Shown: one piece after another, positions 54,018 to 63,827 of the stretch
Numbering within the stretch: position 1 is the first letter of the stretch
Layout: each line of letters opens with the position of its first letter
Assembly: GCA_019638795.1 (NCBI GenBank)
Contig: JAHBTB010000010.1
Location: 29,026 to 93,025, forward strand
Source of the DNA: Fimbriimonadaceae bacterium
GTDB lineage: Bacteria > Armatimonadota > Fimbriimonadia > Fimbriimonadales > Fimbriimonadaceae
Direction of reading: 5' to 3'
DNA length: 64,000 nucleotides
Program-made: the position numbers and the translations under genes
Notes under the pieces: generated by a model
Seen by the model: only the letters and a program-made list of their open reading frames with translations
What the model was told of the DNA's origin: nothing
Database searches by the model: none

Positions 54018-56555
54018 TCACTCCCGCGTCATCGCCTCGTCCAGGTTGAGGATCGACAGACAGACCGCCGCATAGGCGGCGTGCTCGGGCACGCCGAGCG
54101 ACCGGTCGCGCGGCGACTCGCCCACCGCGAGGTATCGACTTGCCGCCGCCTCGTCCTTCCGAAACGCCGACAACGCCTTGTCGACGCTGGAACTCAGGAC
54201 GGCCATCTCGCTTGGGCTGGGCGTCCGTCCACAGACCAGGCGGAACGCCAAGCCCAACCGCTCGGGGCGCGACGCCTTGGCCAACATCACCCGTTGGGCG
54301 AGCGCCCTCCCCGCCTCGACCCACGTGACGTCGTTGAGCATGGTCAAGGCATGGAGAGGCGTGGAAGTGCGGTAGCTGCGCACCACACAGACCTGCCGCG
54401 CGGAGGCGTCGAACATGTTCCCCGGCGCCACTGTCCGTCGCCAGAACGTGTAGATGGATCGCCGATAGAGGTCAGCGCCGTGCGACTGCGGATAGGTGAA
54501 GTCCCGCTCGTCGGTGATCGCCAGACTGCTCCAAATGCCTTTGGGCTGGTAGGGGTACACCGGAGCCCCGCCCACCTTGAGGTTGGCCAGGCCCGAGGCG
54601 GCAAGGGCCACGTCGCGCAGCACCAGCGAAGGCATCCGGAACCGTGCCCCGCGCGCCAGCAACACGTTTTCGGGGTCGCGCTTGAGCAAGGCCGGCGAGA
54701 CCCGCGACGACTGGCGGTACGTCGCACTGGTCACGATCAGGCGGTGCATGCCCTTCACGTCCCAACCGCTCCGGACAAACTCGGTGGCCAGCCAATCAAG
54801 CAAGGCGGGGTGGGACGGTGGCTCGCCCTGGACGCCGAAGTTTTCTGACGTCTTGACCAGGCCGCGACCGAAGAAGGTCTGCCAGTAGCGGTTCACCGCC
54901 ACACGGGCAGTGAGCGGGTTCTGGGGCGAGACGACCCATGCCGCCAGCCCAAGGCGGTTCTTTGGGAGTCCGGTCGCGCCGAACAGCGCCGGTACCCCCG
55001 GCCCGACCTTTTCGCGCGGCTCGGTGTAGTTCCCTCGGTTCAAGACATGCGTCTCCCGAGGTTGCGCGTCGCTCATCACCATCGGCTTGGGAGTCGCCGC
55101 CCGCACCGCGGCCAGTTCCTCGCGCAGGCGCTTGGCGGTCGCCCTCTCCGGGGGCCGGAGCACGTTGTCCAGGAAGTACGTCCTCAGCGTGGCTTCCTGA
55201 TCCTTGCTCTTGTCCTTGGCGGCAAGGGCGTCTTGGACCGCTTTTGGCGCCTTGGTGTCACCCGCCCGCTCCCAATCAGCGAGTCGGCGCGCCGTCTCGG
55301 GGTCGTCCTCGACCTTCTTCGCCGCCTGGTCGGCGGCCGACGACTCGGCCGTCAGCTTGGTCAGGCGGGCCATCTGTTCCGGCGACCCGGCGTAGATCCA
55401 GGGTTTGGCGAGGCTGTAGGGGACCCCGCCCTCCGGTCTGCCCCGCTCGGGGACGTTGTTGAAGTACGCCATCAGGCTGTAATAGTCGCGCTGGGTGAAC
55501 GGGTCGTACTTGTGGTCGTGGCACCGGGCGCAGCCCATGGTCAAACCGGAGAAGACCGTCGCGGTGGTGTCGACCCGGTCAAAGAGGACGATGTTGCGCT
55601 GTTCTTCCTCGATGGCCCCGCCCTCCTCATTGAGCATGTGGTTGCGGTTGAACCCCGTCGCGACGAGCAGGTCACGGCCCTCGGGGGTCGTTTCGCCCGC
55701 CCCCGGCATCAGGTCTCCCGCCAACTGCTCGGTGGCGAAGCGGTCGTAGGGCATCCCCGCGTTCATCGCCCGCACCACCCAGTCGCGCCACACCCATTGG
55801 TAGGTGTCGCCTTCCATCTGGAAGCCGTTGCTGTCGGCGTAGCGCGCGGCATCGAGCCACGGCAGGGCCATCTCCTCGCCGTAGTGGGGGCTGGCCAGCA
55901 GCCGGTCGACGACCTTCTCGTAGGCGTCGGGCGACTTGTCGGCAAGAAAGGCGTCCATTTCCGCCAAGGTCGGCGGCAGGCCGGTCAGGTCGAGGGTGAC
56001 CCTCCTCAGGAGGGTGGCCCGGTCCGCCTCTGGTGAGGGCCGTAGCCCTTCCTTCTCCAGCCTCGCCAAGACGAACCGGTCGACCGGGTTCCTGACCCAT
56101 CGCTTGTCCCGGACAAGGGGAAGAGGGGGCCGTACCGGCGGCACGTAGGCCCAGTGCTTCGCGGGCTCCCCAGTCGACGTCGCCCCTTGGTCGATCCAGT
56201 CGGCGACCAACTTCAATTCCCGCGCAGAAAGCGGAGTGAACCCCAACGGCATCTGAGGCCCGCCCACGCCCTTGACCCGCTGCAACAGCAGGCTCTTGGC
56301 CGACTGGCCCTTGATGACGGGAGGGCCGCTTGCCCCGCCCTTCATCAGCGTCTCGTAGGTGCGCAGGTCGAGGCCGGCCGCCGGCGCGTCGCCGCCATGG
56401 CAACTCACGCACTTGGCCCGGAGCAGCTTGGCGACGTCGCCATAGGCCACCTTCTCCGTGGGGCGGCCTGTCTGGGCCAGACCCAGCGCCAAGGGCCCGG
56501 CCGCCACCACGACCTGCCATACCGCGAGGCCCCGTTGCCCGATCCGCCGACGCAT
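54018..56555 (-). CDS. PSD1 protein: cytochrome c (PSCyt1) - DUF1549 - DUF1553
   Basis: The 845-residue secreted protein has an N-terminal hydrophobic signal and a PSCyt1 heme motif CVSCH (49-53). DUF1549 follows (RRVTLDLTGLPPTLAEMDAFLADKSPDAYEKVVDRLLASPHYGE, CARCHDHKYDPFTQRDYYSLMAYFNNVPERG), then DUF1553 (NPLTARVAVNRYWQTFFGRGLVKTSENFGVQGEPPSHPALLDWLATEFV, SIYTFWRRTVAPGNMFDASARQVCVV). Unlike the first PSD1 protein it has no LamG-like insertion and is shorter. CATATT lies 6 bases before the ATG. Presumed partner of the DUF1501 protein at 51256-52734. Confidence 0.9.
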   Translation of the reverse strand: MRRRIGQRGLAVWQVVVAAGPLALGLAQTGRPTEKVAYGDVAKLLRAKCVSCHGGDAPAAGLDLRTYETLMKGGASGPPVIKGQSAKSLLLQRVKGVGGPQMPLGFTPLSARELKLVADWIDQGATSTGEPAKHWAYVPPVRPPLPLVRDKRWVRNPVDRFVLARLEKEGLRPSPEADRATLLRRVTLDLTGLPPTLAEMDAFLADKSPDAYEKVVDRLLASPHYGEEMALPWLDAARYADSNGFQMEGDTYQWVWRDWVVRAMNAGMPYDRFATEQLAGDLMPGAGETTPEGRDLLVATGFNRNHMLNEEGGAIEEEQRNIVLFDRVDTTATVFSGLTMGCARCHDHKYDPFTQRDYYSLMAYFNNVPERGRPEGGVPYSLAKPWIYAGSPEQMARLTKLTAESSAADQAAKKVEDDPETARRLADWERAGDTKAPKAVQDALAAKDKSKDQEATLRTYFLDNVLRPPERATAKRLREELAAVRAATPKPMVMSDAQPRETHVLNRGNYTEPREKVGPGVPALFGATGLPKNRLGLAAWVVSPQNPLTARVAVNRYWQTFFGRGLVKTSENFGVQGEPPSHPALLDWLATEFVRSGWDVKGMHRLIVTSATYRQSSRVSPALLKRDPENVLLARGARFRMPSLVLRDVALAASGLANLKVGGAPVYPYQPKGIWSSLAITDERDFTYPQSHGADLYRRSIYTFWRRTVAPGNMFDASARQVCVVRSYRTSTPLHALTMLNDVTWVEAGRALAQRVMLAKASRPERLGLAFRLVCGRTPSPSEMAVLSSSVDKALSAFRKDEAAASRYLAVGESPRDRSLGVPEHAAYAAVCLSILNLDEAMTRE

Positions 56556-56561
56556 AGTTCC

Positions 56562-56567
56562 AATATG
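56562..56567 (-). promoter_or_regulatory. -10-like CATATT, 6 bases before the second PSD1 ATG
   Basis: Minus-strand CATATT, then GGAACT, then ATG 56555. Confidence 0.35.
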
Positions 56568-56640
56568 GCCCAGGTGGGCCCCGTCTGGTCGAGAACCCCG
56601 TGATTGTCCCCCGCCCGACCAGCCACGGGAAGATTGCTTG

Positions 56641-56646
56641 TATCAT
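56641..56646 (+). promoter_or_regulatory. -10-like TATCAT, 6 bases before the lipoprotein ATG
   Basis: TATCAT, then GGGCAG, then ATG 56653. No clear -35 is seen. Confidence 0.4.
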
Positions 56647-56652
56647 GGGCAG

Positions 56653-57837
56653 ATGCGCGGCGTCAACGCCTTTGTCCTTTTCGTCCTGGTCCTCATCGCC
56701 CTCGGTTGCGGCGGCGGGGGCGGCGGGGTCACGGTCGTCGACGCCGACGTCGCGGTGGTCTGGCCCGCCCGGTCGCGGGGCGACCTGTCCCACGGGTTGA
56801 CATCGGCAATGTCCGCCTCGATCACCCTCGACGGAGCCGACGGCTTCGGCAACCACATCACCTTCACGGTCGACCGTGACCCCCTGCAGCCGGGCGGTTA
56901 CACCGCGACCTATCACGTGCCGACCCCGGTGAGCCCGCAACGGGTGAGCACCCTGAGGGCGACGTTCTACGCCCAAGCCGGGGCGGCCGGTGACGTCGTC
57001 GGGACGGCGTCCGCCCCCGTCTCATTGGCCTCGAACAAGCTCAACTTGGGCACGATCACCTTGGACAGCAAGGTCAAGCACGTCACCGTCTCGCCCGCCG
57101 GGCCGCTTGTCGCCGGGTCCGCCGCCACTCAGCTGCAGTTTTCCGCCACCGACGCTGACGGGGCCGCCGTCGCCGTCTCGCCCGGCTCCGCGGTCTTTGG
57201 TGTGACCAGCGGCGCGACCAGTCTCGGCGTCGCCGCGGACGGCATGGCGACACCCTTGGGCGCGGGGACCGCGCTGGTGCATGCCACTGTCGACGGGGTC
57301 ACCAGCCCCGACGTCGCCGTCGAGGTCACCGGCGGCACCGTCGTGGCATACAGCTTCCTCTCCGGGAAGTCCGGCAACCTCGTCGTCCCCGCGTTCGACG
57401 CCGTCCAGGGCGACCTGTTCCAGGTCGTCGGCGGGCACGACATCCAGGTGACCGAACTCGCCGTCGAAGTCCAGGCGACAGGCCAGGCCCCGCGCGAAGT
57501 CGGCCTGTTCGACTCCACCGGCACCCTGGTCGCCCAGGCGACCATCGCCTCGACGGACACCCTGGCCAACGGCTACTACTGGAAGGCGATCACGCCGGTC
57601 ACCCTGACGGCGGGCCAGCAGTTCTATGTCGGCGCCCTGCACGGGACCGGGGCGGGACAAGAGTATTACAACGACACCCGCGCCGCCGACGTGGCCGGCT
57701 TCGTCCAGGACATCGGCTCGTTCTTCAAGGCGTCGACGACCCTGGCCGGAGGCTCTTGGCAGCCCACCCTGGGGACGGGACAGTTCGGGGGGGCCCTGCG
57801 GCACTACACCGCGAACTTCAAGGCGACCCAGTTGTGA
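56653..57837 (+). CDS. Lipoprotein with Ig-like (BIG2-type) and DUF4082-like domains
   Basis: The 394-residue protein has a lipoprotein signal (FVLFVLVLIALGC) followed by a glycine run. It then has beta-sandwich repeats: ITLDSKVKHVTVSPAGPLVAGSAATQLQFSATDADGAAV and GAGTALVHATVDGVTSPDVAVEV read like a bacterial Ig-like group 2 domain. The last 160 residues (YSFLSGKSGNLVVPAFDAVQG, REVGLFDSTGTLVAQAT, YYWKAITPVTLTAGQQFYVGALH) match the DUF4082 style found in cell-surface proteins. A surface adhesion or glycan-binding role is likely. It is 10 bases upstream of the next gene. Confidence 0.75.
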   Translation: MRGVNAFVLFVLVLIALGCGGGGGGVTVVDADVAVVWPARSRGDLSHGLTSAMSASITLDGADGFGNHITFTVDRDPLQPGGYTATYHVPTPVSPQRVSTLRATFYAQAGAAGDVVGTASAPVSLASNKLNLGTITLDSKVKHVTVSPAGPLVAGSAATQLQFSATDADGAAVAVSPGSAVFGVTSGATSLGVAADGMATPLGAGTALVHATVDGVTSPDVAVEVTGGTVVAYSFLSGKSGNLVVPAFDAVQGDLFQVVGGHDIQVTELAVEVQATGQAPREVGLFDSTGTLVAQATIASTDTLANGYYWKAITPVTLTAGQQFYVGALHGTGAGQEYYNDTRAADVAGFVQDIGSFFKASTTLAGGSWQPTLGTGQFGGALRHYTANFKATQL

Positions 57838-57847
57838 CCGGCGAGGG

Positions 57848-58816
57848 ATGGACTTCTTCCGCAAGTTCCGAGACCTGGGCAGGCTGGTCACGGACACCCT
57901 TGCGGGGAGCCCTCCACCCAATCCAGTCCAGGAGATTTTGGGGAGGGGATACGGCCCCTACCCCTATCTGGCCGAGTTTGTCGCCGAGCACCACGCCGAC
58001 CCCCGCCTGGCCGGCTGGCTCGACGAGGCCCTGCGGTCCGAGGAAGACTTTGCCACCGTCCAGTTCCTCCTGAGGCACGGCGCCAGCCCCGACCTCGTCT
58101 CGTCGCACGGTCGCAAGTGCCTCTTGGGCCACGAAGACTGCGGGGACGAGGAGTTTGACGGCGTCACCCCGGCGATGTTCGAGGACGCCCGGTCACCCTC
58201 CTTCGGCACCACGAACCCGGAGCAGCGGACCCCGCCGTACTGGCGGGCCATGGTCCGGACGAGGAACGACGCCTCCTTCGCCCGTAAGCGGTACCGCATC
58301 CCGTCCGCAGACAGTGGGGGAGGAAAAGGCCCGATATGGTGCGCCGAACGTCTCGGCCAGACCCTGACGTTCCTTCCCGACGGCCGGGTCGTCGAGACCG
58401 GGGGCGGGCACGGGGACCACGACGACCCCGACTTCTATGTCTACAACGACGTCTTTGTCCACGGCCCGGACGGGAGCCTGGCCGTGTACTGCTACCCGGT
58501 CGAAGCCTTTCCCCCCACCGACTTCCATTCGGCCACCCTGGTCGGTGCGGAACTGGTCTTGATCGGCAACCTAGGACACCAGGACGGTGATGGCGCGGAC
58601 GACGACCTGGTCCACGTGCTCTCGACGAGCGACTTCTCCGTCCGCCCCCAGCCGACCATGGGCGACGGCCCGGGCCTGGTCTGCGGGCACCGGGCCCGGC
58701 TCCTGGACGACGGCCGGATCGAGGTCAAGGGCGGCATGCTCAGCCGGTCCCGCACCGACAATCCCCACACCCACATCCTCAACCCCCGTTCGTTCGTCTG
58801 GACGAAGGCCGACTGA
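57848..58816 (+). CDS. Ankyrin/Kelch-like repeat protein of unknown function
   Basis: The 322-residue protein has a short helical N-terminus reminiscent of an ankyrin unit (EEDFATVQFLLRHGASPDLVS). A beta-propeller-like part follows, with two recurring blades: RLGQTLTFLPDGRVVETGGGHGDHDDPDFYVYNDVFVHGPDG and PTDFHSATLVGAELVLIGNLGHQ, then RARLLDDGRIEVKGGML. It has no signal peptide. I infer a protein-binding role in the cytoplasm. It follows the lipoprotein gene by 10 bases and may be in one operon with it. Confidence 0.65.
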   Translation: MDFFRKFRDLGRLVTDTLAGSPPPNPVQEILGRGYGPYPYLAEFVAEHHADPRLAGWLDEALRSEEDFATVQFLLRHGASPDLVSSHGRKCLLGHEDCGDEEFDGVTPAMFEDARSPSFGTTNPEQRTPPYWRAMVRTRNDASFARKRYRIPSADSGGGKGPIWCAERLGQTLTFLPDGRVVETGGGHGDHDDPDFYVYNDVFVHGPDGSLAVYCYPVEAFPPTDFHSATLVGAELVLIGNLGHQDGDGADDDLVHVLSTSDFSVRPQPTMGDGPGLVCGHRARLLDDGRIEVKGGMLSRSRTDNPHTHILNPRSFVWTKAD

Positions 58817-58933
58817 CCGGGTCCCGCGGCGGGCCCAAATGCCCGGCAAGAGAGCCGACTTTACGGCCTCAAGGGCCCATTATAAACTATCTTTCTTGTT
58901 TTTCTGTTTGTATTGCGATACTGTGGTGGCGCG

Positions 58934-59605
58934 ATGAGAAATTGCATTGCTCTTGCCCTCTGTGTTTCGACGGCGGCGGCAGCCCACGCGGCCAACTTTG
59001 TCGTCGACTCGTTCTTTGACAGCGTCCCCGAGTCGGCTGCGGTCACCGGCAGCGACATGGCGTCGACCTACGCGGTCGGCTCGATGTTCGGCGGGTCGCG
59101 CGGCGTCGCGGCCTGGGAGGACAATTCGGTGTACGGCCTGAACTCGAGCATCAACGTCTTGCGGGGCGTCGCGCTCATGAGCAACGACGCCGGCAACTCG
59201 GCTGATTTCCTCTTTGCCTACCTGGCCACGGACGCGGCGTCGGGGACGTTCACGATCGACAACTCGCGGAACGTCGACATGTCCGGCGTGACCGGGTTCG
59301 CGATCGACGTCTTGTCGAGCGACAAGCCGTTTGACCTTGTCGTCAACCTGTGGGGCGGCGGTATCGACGCCTGGAAGAAATCGTTCGGCCCGGTCGCTTC
59401 ACCCACGACCATCACCATCGACGAGTCGGACATCTGGATCGACCAAAACGCCGACATGTCCGCCATCGACTACTTCACGATTGAGTTCCACACCGTTCCC
59501 GACGGTGACATCGCCATCACCCAGATCCGCGCCGTGCCGGAGCCGGGTTCGCTCGCCCTCTTGGGCTTCGGCCTCGCGGCCTTGGCCCGACGCCGTAAGG
59601 GCTGA
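58934..59605 (+). CDS. PEP-CTERM sorting-domain protein
   Basis: The 223-residue exported protein has a signal peptide (MRNCIALALCVSTAAAAHA) and a beta-rich body (GTFTIDNSRNVDMSGVTGFAIDVL, FDLVVNLWGGGIDAWKKSFG). The C-terminal tripartite signal has VPEPGS, then a hydrophobic helix and ARRRKG. This tail is recognised by exosortase in bacteria that make exopolysaccharide. No exosortase gene is in the window. The AT-rich gap before it contains GATACT 13 bases upstream of the ATG, a plausible -10. Confidence 0.88.
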   Translation: MRNCIALALCVSTAAAAHAANFVVDSFFDSVPESAAVTGSDMASTYAVGSMFGGSRGVAAWEDNSVYGLNSSINVLRGVALMSNDAGNSADFLFAYLATDAASGTFTIDNSRNVDMSGVTGFAIDVLSSDKPFDLVVNLWGGGIDAWKKSFGPVASPTTITIDESDIWIDQNADMSAIDYFTIEFHTVPDGDIAITQIRAVPEPGSLALLGFGLAALARRRKG

Positions 59606-59626
59606 CACGCCCCCTATGCCGACCGG

Positions 59627-61126
<1,500 letters not shown>

Positions 61127-61155
61127 TACCCGGTCCTCCTGCCTGTGCCGGCCCA

Positions 61156-61276
61156 CCCGCCCGCCCGGCACGGGCTATAATTCTGCTTCCACAGCGTGGG
61201 GATATAGCTCAGCTGGTAGAGCGCTGCAATCGCACTGCAGAGGCCAGGGGTTCGAATCCCCTTATCTCCACCACCC
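61156..61276 (+). repeat. Left copy of a 121-bp direct repeat (promoter plus tRNA-Ala)
   Basis: Positions 61156-61276 match 63828-63948 base for base by reading (offset 2672). One mismatch then a 6-base match follow. The repeat holds TATAAT (61176-61181) and the complete tRNA-Ala(CGC). It is the left boundary of the accessory island. Confidence 0.9.
61198..61273 (+). tRNA. tRNA-Ala (anticodon CGC), copy 1
   Basis: A 76-nt cloverleaf. Acceptor GGGGATA/TATCTCC has the alanine identity pair G3:U70, anticodon stem CTGCA/TGCAG encloses loop ATCGCAC (anticodon CGC), the T-arm is CAGGGGTTCGAATCCCCT, and CCA is encoded. TATAAT lies 16 bases upstream. Confidence 0.97.
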
Positions 61277-61299
61277 CACAGATATACAGATTAAACACC

Positions 61300-61666
61300 T
61301 TACTCGCCGTTCCAGTTCAAGCCAAGCTCAGGATTGAGTCGAACGACGAGGTCATCGAACCGCTACTCGCTCTTCAGTGTCGCGAACCACTCGACCTGCT
61401 TTCGCCCAAGAAAGCGACGATAGGCTTCAAGCCGCCGGGCACTTGCTTCCCTTGTGGGTGCTGACGTGAACCGAGACGGCTTTCTCCTGAATCGTGCCCG
61501 TCAGATGAACCCGCAGCGTGGAGCTCAACGATGGACTCCCTCAACCCTTGTAGGAGTCGGTGGCAGGGCTATATGGGCCGCGCTTCCTCAAGGAGTTCAC
61601 GTGTGTCATCCGGGATGTGCCGGTCTTGACGAAGAAGTCGACAAATTCGGAGAGTGAAATTCCCAT
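61300..61666 (-). pseudogene. Decayed gene of an unrecognised family (frameshifts, internal stop)
   Basis: On the minus strand ATG 61666 begins MGISLSEFVDFFVKTGTSRM, then NSLRKRGPYSPATDSYK, and stops. Shifting frame gives LRESIVELHAAGSS, another shift gives AVSVHVSTHKGSKCPA, and a third gives LEAYRRFLGRKQVEWF. After a TAG in the same frame comes FDDLVVRLNPELGLNWNGE, ending at TAA 61302. These pieces are collinear and protein-like, so this was one gene, now broken by at least two frameshifts and one stop, with its C-terminus missing next to the tRNA. The pattern resembles an uncharacterised actinobacterial-type family, recalled rather than searched. Confidence 0.6.
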
Positions 61667-61678
61667 CAGTTCGTGACC

Positions 61679-61706
61679 TTATCTTTATATAGGTGTCAGG
61701 TATACA
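61679..61706 (+). promoter_or_regulatory. Possible promoter of the DUF4209-type gene
   Basis: In an AT-rich stretch, TTATCT (61679-61684) and TATACA (61701-61706) are 16 bases apart, 45 bases before ATG 61752. The match to consensus is weak. Confidence 0.3.
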
Positions 61707-61751
61707 CTAAACACTTAGCGTACTCGAACCCCTGACCTGGAAAATGAGAAA

Positions 61752-63578
61752 ATGGAAGAGCACACCCCAGAAGCACCGAAGCTGATGTTCAAGGATCTGC
61801 ACGTCACTGCAGACGACTTGCGCGTAATCAAGTGGCTTGACACGATTGAGTTCAAAGAGCGCGATAAGATTGACAACTACTCAACCCCGCTCTTCGACGC
61901 CGCCAGAGTCGCCGCTGAAGCTGAAGACAGACGCGCAGAGCAAGTCTACGTGCTGCTTGGATCGGCGTCGTCGATGTTCTATGACTCAAACGACGCAGCC
62001 GAGCCGCTGAAGCCCATGATTGTCATGGCGAACTCGAGATCTGCCGCGCTGAGTGATTTCGAGGATCAACACCTTGACCCAATCGCTGCCGTGTACACCG
62101 AAATCGCCGACCGAGAAATGAAAGCACGGTTGGCAGACATCCTTTGGATTCGGCGAAAGGACCACCAAGCAGCGCGGGTCGCGACGGCCGCATATCTCGA
62201 GGGTGCCAAGGCGGTGATGGACCACGCTGAGTGGGTGCACGGATTTAACCGATTGCAGCGAGCCATGCAGATCGCCGCAGCGCTGGGTAAGGAGAGCACA
62301 GAACGCAATGCGGTCGCGGATTATGCTCTCGAACTCCTCGCCAAGTTGGACGGGAGCGATCCTCTGTACTTGACCAGATCAATCATCGACCTCGCTCTTG
62401 AATACAAGATTGGTGATCCCGCCTTGCTCGCGGGTTACGCGGAAAAGTCCGCAGAGGGCGCTGAAGGTCGCCAAGACTGGATAACCGCTGCCGACTATTG
62501 GGCCCTCGTCGCAACGTGTCGAAGGAAGTCGGGGAACGAAGCGGACGCTACCGAGGCTTCGCTTCGTCAAGGAGAAGCTCAGATTTCAGTCGGAGAGGCG
62601 ATGGCTTGGAAGCCAGGCCTCGCTGCAGAGCATTGGTTTGAACAGGGATTGCTCACGCTGAGGCAGGCAGGTGCTCCCAAGGAACGGCAAGATGAACTCA
62701 TGAAGCGCCTTCATGCGCTTCAGAAGGACAGATTAGAGCACCTTGGAAAGATCGAAACGAGCGTCCCGATGGACCCAAAGCTGATCGAGCACATCGAGAA
62801 GGTCAAGGGTATGAGCCTTCGAGAGGCCCTGGCATTCTGGGCAATTCAGGTCCGACCAATCCGCAAGGAACGCCTACGTGAGATGGTCCGAGAGCACGTC
62901 ACCCAGAGTCCTCTTTCGAGCATCTTCTCGAACTCCATCTTGCGCGAAGACGGGAAGGTCGACTTCGTGATCCCCGCAATGAAGCTGAATGAGGAGCCAA
63001 GCGACGAGTTGCTCCAACTACACATGTGGCGCATGGCAGAGATGACCAGACCGGTGACCGCGTGGATGGCCGAGCAGATCCGACACATGATTGCTGGCGA
63101 GCACCAGTGGGAGGAAGGCTGTCTCGACTGGCTATTGAACGATAATCTCTTCGTCCCGAAAGGACGGGAACCGATCTTCTCACGCGGTCTTCAAGCGGCA
63201 ATTGAAGGCGATTACATCGTCGCGACGCACCTGCTCATCCCTCAGTTGGAAAACTCATTCCGACACGTGCTGAACCAGCACGGGGTTCTCACCACCTTCT
63301 TGCGCCAAGATGGAACCCAGGACGAGTTTCCGCTCAACAAGGTCGTGGAAACCGAGGCGTTCTCACAAGTGTTCGGGGAGGACCTTGCTTTTGATCTGCG
63401 CTGGATGCTGGCGAAACGTGCCGGGGCGAACCTTCGGAACAACGTCTCGCATGGTCTTGTATCGGCAGGAAGTTTCTACAGCCCGAGCAATATCATCCTT
63501 GTCCCGCTGACCCTTTGGCTGCTGCTCCAAAGCATATCAAATCAAGAGGACGGAAAGAGTGAAGGGACCGAATCCTGA
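61752..63578 (+). CDS. Large DUF4209-type protein with HEPN-like RNxxxHG motif
   Basis: The 608-residue soluble protein is largely helical. The N-terminal two thirds resemble stacked helical hairpins (ADILWIRRKDHQAARVATAAYLEGAKAVMDHAEW, ADYWALVATCRRKSGNEADAT). The C-terminal region contains DLRWMLAKRAGANLRNNVSHGLV, with Arg562-Asn563...His567-Gly568 fitting the RNxxxHG signature of DUF4209. RxxxxH is also the ribonuclease signature of HEPN domains. It is the only intact large gene in the tRNA-bounded island, suggesting a self-contained accessory, perhaps antiphage, function. Upstream signals are weak. It has no signal peptide or membrane segment. Confidence 0.75.
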   Translation: MEEHTPEAPKLMFKDLHVTADDLRVIKWLDTIEFKERDKIDNYSTPLFDAARVAAEAEDRRAEQVYVLLGSASSMFYDSNDAAEPLKPMIVMANSRSAALSDFEDQHLDPIAAVYTEIADREMKARLADILWIRRKDHQAARVATAAYLEGAKAVMDHAEWVHGFNRLQRAMQIAAALGKESTERNAVADYALELLAKLDGSDPLYLTRSIIDLALEYKIGDPALLAGYAEKSAEGAEGRQDWITAADYWALVATCRRKSGNEADATEASLRQGEAQISVGEAMAWKPGLAAEHWFEQGLLTLRQAGAPKERQDELMKRLHALQKDRLEHLGKIETSVPMDPKLIEHIEKVKGMSLREALAFWAIQVRPIRKERLREMVREHVTQSPLSSIFSNSILREDGKVDFVIPAMKLNEEPSDELLQLHMWRMAEMTRPVTAWMAEQIRHMIAGEHQWEEGCLDWLLNDNLFVPKGREPIFSRGLQAAIEGDYIVATHLLIPQLENSFRHVLNQHGVLTTFLRQDGTQDEFPLNKVVETEAFSQVFGEDLAFDLRWMLAKRAGANLRNNVSHGLVSAGSFYSPSNIILVPLTLWLLLQSISNQEDGKSEGTES

Positions 63579-63628
63579 CTTTCATGAAGCGGCGTAACTT
63601 TACTCCAATGAGTGGTCATCCTTAGGGA

Positions 63629-63652
63629 GGGTGCCAGCGTTGGCTGGCACCC
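63629..63652. terminator. Strong hairpin between the DUF4209-type gene and the tiny ORF
   Basis: GGGTGCCAGC (63629-63638) pairs perfectly with GCTGGCACCC (63643-63652) around a 4-base GTTG loop. Neither side has a T-tract, so it may be a shared transcription-end or processing structure. It lies 50 bases after the DUF4209-type stop and 4 bases after the minus-strand small ORF. Confidence 0.5.
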
Positions 63653-63656
63653 GCAC

Positions 63657-63776
63657 TCATAGAACCCGCAAACGCAGGATCTGGACCTGACCCAAGTACG
63701 ATACTTGATAAGTCACGACAACTTGCCGAAGGCTCCCGTACATACGGGTGAGAATGATTTCCGTAAAGATCCTCAT
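63657..63776 (-). CDS. Possible 39-residue small protein
   Basis: A minus-strand ORF from ATG 63776 to TGA 63659-63657 encodes MRIFTEIILTRMYGSLRQVV and 19 more residues ending RLRVL. AAGGAG lies 5 bases before the ATG, the strongest Shine-Dalgarno sequence in the island, and the 10-bp hairpin at 63629-63652 follows the stop. The product is hydrophobic and basic. I do not recognise it; it could be a remnant. Confidence 0.35.
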   Translation of the reverse strand: MRIFTEIILTRMYGSLRQVVVTYQVSYLGQVQILRLRVL

Positions 63777-63827
63777 ATTTTCTCCTTAGAGACTCCCGTC
63801 TTGGATGACTCCTCAAAGGTCGGTCTG

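Larger units (their letters stand above)
61277..63827. mobile_element. 2.55-kb accessory island between duplicated tRNA-Ala genes
   Basis: The DNA between the two identical tRNA-Ala copies differs from the rest of the window in base and codon use (visibly more A/T at third positions). It holds a decayed gene, a large single gene with a DUF4209 motif, a hairpin and a tiny ORF. No integrase or transposase is left, so how it arrived is unclear. Boundaries are set by the repeat. Confidence 0.65.

Noticed and set aside
61721..61740. TCGAACCCCTGACCT before the DUF4209-type gene, resembling an inverted tRNA T-arm
   Set aside because: Only about 15 bases match the T-arm consensus, without an acceptor stem or the rest of a tRNA. 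It could be an old attachment-site remnant, but the evidence is too thin.
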